36,532 nucleotides of DNA from Myxococcus sp. (GTDB taxonomy: Bacteria > Myxococcota > Myxococcia > Myxococcales > Myxococcaceae): assembly GCA_014879945.1 (NCBI GenBank), contig JACSRE010000410.1:1-36532 (forward strand), given 5' to 3'. Position 1 is the first letter of the stretch; each line of letters begins with the position of its first letter. The position numbers and the translations under genes are program-made. Below are positions 26,478 to 34,014 of the stretch, in pieces. The notes below the pieces were generated by a model that saw only the letters and a program-made list of their open reading frames with translations, had not been told where the DNA came from and made no database searches.

Positions 26478-27080
26478 ATGCGTTGGCTCGAATGGATTCA
26501 GACGCTCACCACCATCTCGCAGCGCGGCCTCGCCTACTCGAAGGACCCGTACGACCGGGACAACTATGAGCTGCTGCGCGAGCTGTGCGCCGAGATGGTG
26601 ATGGCCGGAGCGCCGGGGAGCGCTGACGCCAAGGCCATCCTCTCGGCGCAGAGCGGCTACCCGACGCCGAAGGTCGACGTGCGCGCCGCCGTCTTTCACG
26701 AGGGCCGGCTGCTGCTGGTGAGAGAGGCGCAAGACGGCCGGTGGGCGCTCCCGGGCGGCTGGGCCGACCTCGGCGTCTCGCCGGGCGACATGGCCGCCAA
26801 AGAGGTGCGCGAAGAGGCGGGGCTCGAGGTGAAGGCGCGCCGCCTGCTGGGCGTCTTCGGCAAACGGGGCGACGGCGCCAGCGTCTTCAGCGTCTACAAG
26901 CTCATCTTCCACTGCGAGCTGCTCGGCGGCGAGGCGCGGCCCAACCACGAGACGACCGAGGTGCGCTTCTTTCCCCGTGACGCGCTGCCCGACCTCTCGA
27001 TGTTCCGCACCCACCCGCGGCACCTCGAGGTGGTGTTCGCCGGCGTCGACGACCCGACGCGCCCGACGTTCTTCGAGTGA
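26478..27080 (+). CDS. Nudix hydrolase with N-terminal Nudix_N_2-type helical domain
   Basis: In this 200-residue protein, residues 1-65 form a helical domain (WLEWIQTLTTISQRGLAY...) like that found before bacterial ADP-ribose/NADH-type Nudix enzymes. The Nudix domain follows from KVDVRAAVFHEGRLLLV. The Nudix box reads GGWADLGVSPGDMAAKEVREEAGL: the metal-binding REE is intact, but the first Glu of the consensus is Val and the leading Arg is Lys. Activity on a nucleoside diphosphate compound is probable but may be altered. The substrate is not assignable. The gene is divergent from the deformylase. Confidence 0.87.
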   Translation: MRWLEWIQTLTTISQRGLAYSKDPYDRDNYELLRELCAEMVMAGAPGSADAKAILSAQSGYPTPKVDVRAAVFHEGRLLLVREAQDGRWALPGGWADLGVSPGDMAAKEVREEAGLEVKARRLLGVFGKRGDGASVFSVYKLIFHCELLGGEARPNHETTEVRFFPRDALPDLSMFRTHPRHLEVVFAGVDDPTRPTFFE

Positions 27081-27125
27081 CGCTTTTGATGGAGGACCGG
27101 GGGCGACGCGGCTAGCAGCACCCTC

Positions 27126-28739
27126 GTGCCCTGGTTCTGGTGGTTGCCGCTCACCGTCGTGGTGCTGATCCTCCTCGGTTGGTTGCTCGGGCCGCCGCTC
27201 CTGCGCGGCTTCATCAAGCGCCGCCTGCAGCACTACCGCGTGGCCGTCAACGTGGTGGACCCGAGCCTCCCCACGGCGCTCACGGGCCCGCGCCGCGTCG
27301 CCGTGCTGGGCGGCGGGGTGGCCGGGCTCACCGCGGCCATCACGCTCGCGCGGCGGGGGTTTCAGGTCGAGCTCTTCGAGGCCAACGAGTACCTGGGCGG
27401 CAAGCTCGGCAGCTGGAAGGTGCCGCTGGGGCCGGGTGAAGCGGCGTGGGTCAGCCACGGCTTCCACGCCTTCTTCGCGAACTACTACAACCTCGATCGC
27501 TTCCTGGGCTCCCTCGGCACCCGCGACGGCTTCCAGAGCATCGGGGAGTACGTCATCCTCGGCACCACGGGCGCGCAGGTGCGCTTCGGCAAGCTCGAGA
27601 CCACCCCGGTCTTCAACCTCCTCGCGCTCGCCCGGGCCGGCGTCTACCGCTTTCGCGACGTGCTGAAGGCGCCGGCGCGCGACCTGTTCGGGGTCTTCCT
27701 CGAGTACGACGCCAAAGAGACGTTCGCGCGCTACGACGCCGTCTCGTTCGCCGACTTCGACCGCCTCACCCAGCTGCCGCCCGGCCTGAAGCTCGCGTTC
27801 AACACCTTCGCCCGCGCGTTCTTCTCTGACGAGGACAAGCTCTCGCTGGCCGAGCTCATCAAGTCGTTCCACTTCTACTACCTGAGCCAGGACGGCGGGC
27901 TGGTCTACGAGTACCCCGTGCACGACTACGAGCCGCAGTTCCTCGCGCCGATGCGGGCCGAGCTCGAAAGGCACGGCGCGAAGGTGCACCTCTCGACGAA
28001 GGTGAGCTCGCTCGCGAAGACCGCCGAGGGCTTCACCGTGAACGGCGCTCCCTTCGAGCGCGTGGTGCTCTCGACCGACATCGTCGGCGCGCGGAGCATC
28101 ATGACGAACGCGGTGGGCGTGCCCGACGAGGTGAAGGCGCGCTTCGAGAAGCTCGTGCCCGGGCAGCGCTACGCCGTGCTCCGCATCTGGATCGACAAGG
28201 ACGTACGCGAAGGCTACCCGCCGTTCGTCATCACCGATCGCGTGAAGGTGCTCGACGCCTTCACCACCTACCACCGCTTCGAGCACGAGGCGGCCGAGTG
28301 GACGAAGCGCCACGGCGGCGCGGTGCTCGAGCTGCACTGCTACGCGGTGCCCGAGGCGCTGACGCCCGACGAGGTGAAACGGGCGCTGCTCGACGAGCTG
28401 GTGCAGTTCTTCCCCGAGGTGAAGGGCTTCACCGTCAAGCACGAGGTGTTTCAGCTCAACCGCAACTTCACCGCGTTCCACCTCGGCATGAACGCGCACC
28501 GGCCCGAGACCGACAGCGGCGTGCCGGGGCTCTGTTGCGCGGGCGACTGGGTGAAGCTGCCCTTCCCCGCCATGCTGCTCGAGGCCGCGTGCGCGAGCGG
28601 CTACCTGGCGGCGAACACCCTGCTGCGCGAGGCCGGGCTCCAGGAGGAGCCGGTGCAGTCGGTGCCGCTGCGGGGGCTGATGGCCGGCATGCCGCAACCG
28701 CCCGCGCGAAAGCTGCTCGTTCCAGGGGGCACACCGTGA
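27126..28739 (+). CDS. Membrane-anchored FAD-dependent carotenoid desaturase/CrtU-like oxidoreductase
   Basis: The 537-residue protein starts at GTG 27126. An N-terminal membrane helix (MPWFWWLPLTVVVLILLGW) precedes the FAD-binding Rossmann motif RVAVLGGGVAGLTAA and the acidic end of strand 2 (VELFEANEYLGGK). The segment VSHGFHAFFANYYNL is like that of CrtU/isorenieratene-synthase and plant-type desaturase relatives. The C-terminus has GLCCAGDWVKLPFPAMLLEAACASG, the second FAD motif of this amine-oxidase/desaturase superfamily. It probably acts on a hydrophobic polyene or lipid at the membrane. No other carotenoid gene lies nearby, so the substrate remains open. Its stop and the SDR start share a base (TGATG). 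Confidence 0.83.
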   Translation: MPWFWWLPLTVVVLILLGWLLGPPLLRGFIKRRLQHYRVAVNVVDPSLPTALTGPRRVAVLGGGVAGLTAAITLARRGFQVELFEANEYLGGKLGSWKVPLGPGEAAWVSHGFHAFFANYYNLDRFLGSLGTRDGFQSIGEYVILGTTGAQVRFGKLETTPVFNLLALARAGVYRFRDVLKAPARDLFGVFLEYDAKETFARYDAVSFADFDRLTQLPPGLKLAFNTFARAFFSDEDKLSLAELIKSFHFYYLSQDGGLVYEYPVHDYEPQFLAPMRAELERHGAKVHLSTKVSSLAKTAEGFTVNGAPFERVVLSTDIVGARSIMTNAVGVPDEVKARFEKLVPGQRYAVLRIWIDKDVREGYPPFVITDRVKVLDAFTTYHRFEHEAAEWTKRHGGAVLELHCYAVPEALTPDEVKRALLDELVQFFPEVKGFTVKHEVFQLNRNFTAFHLGMNAHRPETDSGVPGLCCAGDWVKLPFPAMLLEAACASGYLAANTLLREAGLQEEPVQSVPLRGLMAGMPQPPARKLLVPGGTP

Positions 28740-29581
28740 TGCAGGGAAAGACCGTCATCGTCACCGGCGCCAACACCGGCATCGGCAAGGCCACCGCGGC
28801 CGAGCTGGCGCGCCAGGGGGCCCGGGTGTTCTTCGCCTGCCGCTCCCGCGCGAAGACCCAGCCCGTCATCGACGAGCTCAAGCGCAGCACAGGGAACGAC
28901 GACCTCCACTTCCTCGAGCTCGACCTCGCCGACCTCTCGCAGGTGAAGCAGTGCGCGCAGGCCTGGCTGGCCACCAACGAGCGCCTCGACGTGCTCATCG
29001 ACAACGCGGGCCTGGTGCGCATTCGCCACCTCACCCCGCAGGGCTTCGAGATGACCTTCGGCGTCAACCACCTCGGCCACATGCTGCTGACGCTGCTGCT
29101 CGAGCCGGCCCTGGTTCGCGCCGCGCCGTCTCGCGTGGTGGTGGTGGCCAGCCGCGCGCACGAGCGCACCCGCGCGCCCATCGACTACGACGACGTGAGG
29201 CGCCCCACCGCGAGCTTCACCGGGTGGCCCGAGTACAAGCGCTCGAAGCTGGCCAACATGCTCTTCGTCTTCGCGCTGGCCCGCCGCTGGAAGGACAAGG
29301 GGGTGCACGTCTACGGGCTCCACCCTGGCGTCATCGCCTCGGACATCTGGCGGGCCGCCCCCACGCCCCTGCGCCAGGTGGTGATGCGCTTCATGCGCAC
29401 GCCGGAAGAGGGCGCTCGCGCCAGCCTGCACTGCGCGACGTCGGCCTCGGCCGGGAACGAGACGGGGCTCTACTACGACGAAGACGGCTCGCTGCGACGA
29501 CCCAACCCGCTGGCGCTCGACGAGGCCGCGCAGGAGCGACTGTGGAGCCGCTCGATGGAGTGGCTCGAGCCCTGGCTGTGA
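28739..29581 (+). CDS. Short-chain dehydrogenase/reductase (retinol-dehydrogenase-like)
   Basis: ATG 28739 overlaps the previous stop by one base (TGATG) and is preceded by AGGGGG. The protein of 280 residues has the nucleotide-binding TGANTGIGK (residues 9-17), an Arg after the second strand (FFACRSRAKT, suggesting NADPH), DNAG, NHLGHM, VVVASRAH and the catalytic YKRSK. This arrangement is closest to the retinol dehydrogenase / protochlorophyllide-reductase-like SDRs that use bulky isoprenoid or lipid substrates. Coupling with the FAD desaturase-like gene implies successive redox steps on one hydrophobic compound (inference). Confidence 0.9.
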   Translation: MQGKTVIVTGANTGIGKATAAELARQGARVFFACRSRAKTQPVIDELKRSTGNDDLHFLELDLADLSQVKQCAQAWLATNERLDVLIDNAGLVRIRHLTPQGFEMTFGVNHLGHMLLTLLLEPALVRAAPSRVVVVASRAHERTRAPIDYDDVRRPTASFTGWPEYKRSKLANMLFVFALARRWKDKGVHVYGLHPGVIASDIWRAAPTPLRQVVMRFMRTPEEGARASLHCATSASAGNETGLYYDEDGSLRRPNPLALDEAAQERLWSRSMEWLEPWL

Positions 29582-29584
29582 GGC

Positions 29585-29908
29585 TCAATAACCGCCGTCG
29601 GCCAGGCACCCGGCGTCGCGCTCGGCGTCACAGGCGTCACGGCGCGCGAACCCGCACTTCCGCTTGCCCTCAGGCGTGTCAATGAGGCGACAGTCGCAGG
29701 CCTCGACCAGCTCGGCGCACCGCTGGTTGTCTGCGGCGCTGGGGACGAAGGTGGACTCGTTGGTGGCCGCGCGCTGCAGGCAGGTGTTGCGATCGAAGCT
29801 GCTGGCCTGACACTCACACAGGCGCTCCGAGAGCTGGCGGCACGGGCTCTTGCAGCCAGACAGCGAGGCGGTGACGGCGACGGCGATGACGAGGAGCAGC
29901 TGCTTCAT
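29585..29908 (-). CDS. Small cysteine-rich lipoprotein, 107 aa
   Basis: A signal of type II is clear: MKQLLLVIAVAVTASLSGC, lipid Cys19. The mature part has ten further cysteines (23, 31, 33, 43, 64, 71, 73, 85, 93, 101), an even number that could make five disulfides. It ends CLADGGY. I do not recognise the family. The gene converges with the SDR (3 bases between stops) and lies 58 bases upstream of nothing on its own strand, so it is probably a single-gene unit with a promoter in about 29909-29966. Confidence 0.8.
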   Translation of the reverse strand: MKQLLLVIAVAVTASLSGCKSPCRQLSERLCECQASSFDRNTCLQRAATNESTFVPSAADNQRCAELVEACDCRLIDTPEGKRKCGFARRDACDAERDAGCLADGGY

Positions 29909-29966
29909 GGCGCGCGCACCCTGCCACAGTCCTTCAGGGGTGCCGAGCGTTCCGAGGTCACCTCGC

Positions 29967-31070
29967 TCACCCCAGGGCGGCGGTGACGGTCTCGCGCAGG
30001 TAGCGGGCGGCCAGGCCCACGGTGCGGCGCGCGCTCTCGGGCGTCGGGGTCAACGAGGGCGCCACCTCCATCACGTCACCGCCCAGGAGCCCCACCTCGG
30101 CGCCCAGGCGTCGAATCAGCTCGCACACCCAGTCGGGCTCGAGGCCGTCGGGCTCCGGCGTGCCGGTGGCGTCGGCCCAGCGGGCGTCGGTGCCGTCGAT
30201 GTCATTCGAGAACAGCACGCCCTCGACGCCGGTGGACTTCACGTGCGCCAGCACCTCGTCGAGAGCGCGCTCGGGGTGCTCGAGCACGTCCTTCGCCCAG
30301 AACTGTCGGACGCCGGTGGTGAGCTCCCAGTGTTCCCGCGTGCGCGCGGTGGCCCGAATGCCCACCTGGGTGAGGCGCCCCTGGCGGCCCAGCACCTCGT
30401 TGGCGTGCCAGCTCCACGTGGCGAAGCAGTACTTCACGCCCAGCCGCTCCTGGAGCAGGTCGGTGTGCGCGTCGGCCTGCACGATGCCCCAGCGCTTGCC
30501 TCCGCGCGCCGCGTGGAGCGGCCGCACCACCGGCCACGCCGTGGAGTGGTCGCCGCCCAGGGTGAAGGGCTTGAGCGTGGGGTTGAGCTGGAAGAGGAGC
30601 TGCCACGCGCGCTCCGCGATGGAGAGCGGCGAGACCGGCAGCCGCCCGGCGTCGGCCACGCCCGGGTACAGCGCCGCGCGGCTCGTCTCGAGCTGCTCGA
30701 GTGAGAGCATGTCGTCGTGGAGCAGCTGCGGCACCACGAAGACGTCGCCGACGTCGATCAGCCCGAGCGCCTCGAGGCGGCCTGGCCAACCGGCGTCGTC
30801 TTCGAGCAGCCGCGCACGAATGGCCTGCGGCCCCAGGTTGGCGCCGCGCTGAAACCCCGCGCCCACGTCCGACGGAACGCCGAGCAACACCCCGCGCGCG
30901 CTCGCCACCTTCTCGAGGTTCTTTCGAAAGGCGTGCTGCACCTCGGAGTCCGTGGAGACGCAGTAGAGGCTGCGCTGGAGCGCCTGCTGCTGCGCCTTGC
31001 CCGTCGACACCAGGTAGAGCCCGGCGCCCGCGGGCTTGAGAATCGTCGCCAGCTCGTCGAGGGGCGTCAC
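29967..31070 (-). CDS. Arginase/agmatinase/formimidoylglutamase family hydrolase
   Basis: This ureohydrolase-fold protein of 367 residues has the binuclear Mn ligands visible: His in FTLGGDHSTAW, Asp-His-Asp in QADAHTDL, and Asp-x-Asp in SNDIDGTDARW. An N-terminal extension of about 60 residues precedes the canonical GVPSDVGAGFQRGANLGPQAIR. The third motif ends ...DAR where many ureohydrolases have DP, so the specific substrate cannot be named. GTG 31070 overlaps the plsC stop (GTGA), so the gene is translationally coupled to plsC. The protein is cytosolic and all metal ligands appear present. Confidence 0.88.
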   Translation of the reverse strand: MTPLDELATILKPAGAGLYLVSTGKAQQQALQRSLYCVSTDSEVQHAFRKNLEKVASARGVLLGVPSDVGAGFQRGANLGPQAIRARLLEDDAGWPGRLEALGLIDVGDVFVVPQLLHDDMLSLEQLETSRAALYPGVADAGRLPVSPLSIAERAWQLLFQLNPTLKPFTLGGDHSTAWPVVRPLHAARGGKRWGIVQADAHTDLLQERLGVKYCFATWSWHANEVLGRQGRLTQVGIRATARTREHWELTTGVRQFWAKDVLEHPERALDEVLAHVKSTGVEGVLFSNDIDGTDARWADATGTPEPDGLEPDWVCELIRRLGAEVGLLGGDVMEVAPSLTPTPESARRTVGLAARYLRETVTAALG

Positions 31071-31801
31071 GCGCGCTCGAGCTCCGGGAGCATCGCGTTG
31101 GCCTCTTCGAGCAGCGCGGCGACCGCGTCATGCGCCTGCTGCGTCAGCGCCTCGCGGGCCTCGACGCCCAGGCCCTTCGTCTCGAGCGGCTTGCCGATGA
31201 CGAGCGCCGCCGGCTTGGGGCGAATCGCGATGGTGCCCTTGGGGAGGATGGCCCAGGTGCCGGCGAGCGCAGCGGGCACCAGCGGCACCTGCGCCTCGAG
31301 CGCCATGATGGCCGCCCCCTTCTTGAAGGGCTTGAGCACGCCGTCGTCGCTGCGCGTGCCCTCGGCGAAGAAGACGACGCTCACCCGGTCACGCACCTGC
31401 GCGGCCGCTTCCTTCAGGCGCTGCTTGTCGGTCTCTCCGCCGGAGCGATCGACGAAGACGTTGCCGGCGCGCTCGAGCGCGTAGCCGAACACCGGCACCC
31501 GGCGCAGCTGCTGCTTGGCCACGAAGCGCATGTGCCGGCGGATGTGGCGGAACAGCACCATCGCGTCGAAGTTCGACTGGTGGTTCACCGCCAGCACGAA
31601 GTTGCCCGGCGGCAGGTTCTCGAGGCCGCGACAGGCCGTGCGCACCCCCGAGATTCGCAGGGTCGAGTCGGCCCACACCTGGAGCACCGGGTCAGGCGCC
31701 CGCTCGTCGAGGAAGGTGAGCGCGCTCACCGCCGCCGAGGCCGTTCCCGTCAGCCCCACCACGCCGACGCCAGACACCAGGGTCCTCAAGAGCTCTTTCA
31801 A
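31067..31801 (-). CDS. plsC: 1-acyl-sn-glycerol-3-phosphate acyltransferase (PlsC/LPLAT family)
   Basis: The acyltransferase block I is AVNHQSNFD (His74, Asp79) and block III is FAEGTRSDD. Block II-like RVPVFGYALERAGNVFVDR and the late VPLVPAALAGT complete the family pattern. The enzyme would acylate lysophosphatidic acid at the membrane. A TTG start at 31801 gives 244 residues, normal for PlsC, with AAAGGA 6 bases upstream. Longer readings run antisense through the neighbouring secreted-protein gene and are rejected. The upstream region is a degenerate copy of the epmA 3' end, whose stop TGA overlaps this TTG. The arginase-family gene follows with a GTGA overlap. Confidence 0.88.
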   Translation of the reverse strand: MKELLRTLVSGVGVVGLTGTASAAVSALTFLDERAPDPVLQVWADSTLRISGVRTACRGLENLPPGNFVLAVNHQSNFDAMVLFRHIRRHMRFVAKQQLRRVPVFGYALERAGNVFVDRSGGETDKQRLKEAAAQVRDRVSVVFFAEGTRSDDGVLKPFKKGAAIMALEAQVPLVPAALAGTWAILPKGTIAIRPKPAALVIGKPLETKGLGVEAREALTQQAHDAVAALLEEANAMLPELERA

Positions 31802-31910
31802 ACGAAGTCCTTTGCCGGGGAGCGCCGCACGTGGGCAATCTGCGTCACTTCCAGCATCAGCATCAACACCCGATCGACGCCCCGGCGATTCCGCCAGACG
31901 GGGCGCGACC
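31798..31910 (-). pseudogene. Degenerate copy of the 3' end of epmA
   Basis: Read on the minus strand from the stop back, this stretch encodes GVDRVLMLML-x2-TQIA-x-V-x3-PA-x-DFV-stop, 20 of 27 residues identical to the end of the intact epmA at 32930. By hand, 71 of the last 84 bases match (31798-31881 against 32930-33013). Just before this, PSGGIA is in another frame because one base is missing, so the copy is broken. Further 5' the similarity fades. It has no start and cannot make an enzyme. Its stop TGA overlaps the TTG start of plsC, which may explain why it persists. Confidence 0.85.
31808..31813 (-). promoter_or_regulatory. Shine-Dalgarno AAAGGA for the TTG start of plsC
   Basis: AAAGGA lies 6 bases before TTG 31801 on the minus strand. 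It sits inside the epmA-like remnant, where intact epmA reads GACGGA, so the remnant has a better match to the ribosome than its parent. Confidence 0.65.
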
Positions 31911-31985
31911 GCGACGGGACACGCTGGGGTGTGCACTCGAGAGCTCAGTAGACGGGTCCCGGTCCGCCAACACAGGATGCGCGCC

Positions 31986-32846
31986 ATGAAGAAGCTGCCC
32001 CTGCTGCTGTGCGCTCTGTCGGTGGTCGCCAACGCCCACATCACCCTGCGTTCCCCCCGCCCGCGCACCGCCGCGCAGAAAGACGGCCCCTGCGGCGCGC
32101 TCAACAGCACCCGCGGCAGCGACGCCGGCGTCACCACCTACACCGCTGGCGATACCATCACGGTCACCTGGGACGAGACGGTGGAGCACCCCGGCTACTT
32201 CCGCATCGCGTTCGACGACAACGGCCAGGACTTCGCGAACCCCACCTCGCCCGGGTCGGATGCCGGCGTGATCCTCGTGGTCGATCAGATCCCCGGGCGG
32301 AACGTCACCGACGCTGGCCGTGGGTACACCCAACAGGTCACCCTGCCCAATACGCCCTGCACCAACTGCACGCTCCAGCTGATCCAGGTGATGACCAACC
32401 GCACCACGATCACCGAGCCCGACCTCTACTTCCAGTGCGCCGACCTCGTGCTGCTCCCGCGCGGCGGTGGCACCGGCGGCGGCGCGGCAGGCGGGACCGG
32501 CGGAGGCATGGTCGGTACGGGCGGAGGCATGGTCGGTACGGGCGGAGGCATGGTCGGTACGGGCGGAGGCATGGTCGGCACGGGCGGAGGCATGGCTGGC
32601 ACGGGCGGAGGCATCGCTGGCACGGGCGGCGGCATCGCCGGCACGGGCGGCGGCACCTCGGGCACGGGTGGCGGCGCCGGCGGAGGCACCCTGGCGACGG
32701 GCGGCTCCAACGGCAGCACCGCCGGCGGTAACGGCGCGGCGGGTGGCGGCGCTGAGCAGGCTCCAGTCGGCTGCTCGTCGCTGGGGGCGCCAACCGTCGC
32801 CTCGCTGCTCGGCCTGCTCCTGCTCACCCTGCGTCGCAGAAGCTGA
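31986..32846 (+). CDS. Secreted polysaccharide-monooxygenase-like protein with Gly-rich stalk and MYXO-CTERM-like tail
   Basis: ATG 31986 (AGGA at 31974-31977) encodes a signal peptide MKKLPLLLCALSVVANA, with predicted cleavage leaving His18 as the first mature residue (HITLRSPRPR). An exposed N-terminal His is the hallmark of copper 'histidine-brace' LPMOs. A second candidate His is His68 in TVEHPGYFRIAFD. The domain (about 18-160) also has paired cysteines (CTNC). It resembles the myxobacterial LPMO-like group I know as SCE4755-type. A Thr/Gly-rich repeat stalk follows, then GCSSLGAPTVASLLGLLLLTLRRRS, a MYXO-CTERM-like sorting tail. It may oxidise or bind a glycan at the cell surface. A further in-frame ATG at 31977 is less likely. 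Confidence 0.82.
   Translation: MKKLPLLLCALSVVANAHITLRSPRPRTAAQKDGPCGALNSTRGSDAGVTTYTAGDTITVTWDETVEHPGYFRIAFDDNGQDFANPTSPGSDAGVILVVDQIPGRNVTDAGRGYTQQVTLPNTPCTNCTLQLIQVMTNRTTITEPDLYFQCADLVLLPRGGGTGGGAAGGTGGGMVGTGGGMVGTGGGMVGTGGGMVGTGGGMAGTGGGIAGTGGGIAGTGGGTSGTGGGAGGGTLATGGSNGSTAGGNGAAGGGAEQAPVGCSSLGAPTVASLLGLLLLTLRRRS
32508..32675 (+). repeat. Eight tandem 21-bp repeats (7-residue MVGTGGG-type)
   Basis: The units read MVGTGGG four times, then MAG, IAG, IAG and TSG versions of the same heptad. The first four are almost identical in DNA (32508-32591). They encode the flexible stalk of the secreted LPMO-like protein. In-frame gain or loss would change stalk length without breaking the reading frame. 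Confidence 0.9.
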
Positions 32847-32929
32847 GGCTGCGCGGGGCTGCCTCGTCGGGGAACGCGTGGCCGGCTTCGCTCGGAGCGC
32901 TCAACGCTGCCAGCCGCGAGCGGCCTCGT

Positions 32930-33922
<993 letters not shown>

Positions 33923-34014
33923 GAGGCGCTCCTTGCCACGAAGCGCGCGGCCACACGAGCGCCGGGGCACGAAGACGGCCGCCGCGCAGAGAGGCAGCGG
34001 GTACAGTGCGCGCC
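33923..34014. promoter_or_regulatory. Divergent intergenic region between epmA and the protease-like lipoprotein
   Basis: These 92 bases must hold the start signals of two divergent genes. AAGGAG for epmA is at 33929-33934 on the minus strand. No clear -10/-35 pair could be picked by eye on either strand. Confidence 0.4.

Noticed and set aside
26358-28697. A 779-codon minus-strand frame opposite the desaturase and Nudix genes
   Set aside because: Antisense shadow; both plus-strand genes have full family motifs.
31067-32137. A longer plsC starting at 32137
   Set aside because: The extra N-terminus is antisense to the LPMO-like gene and passes through the epmA remnant in a third frame; TTG 31801 has a ribosome-binding site and gives the usual PlsC length.
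32508-32675. Regular repeats taken as a CRISPR array
   Set aside because: Units are 21 bp without spacers and keep one reading frame inside a secreted-protein gene.
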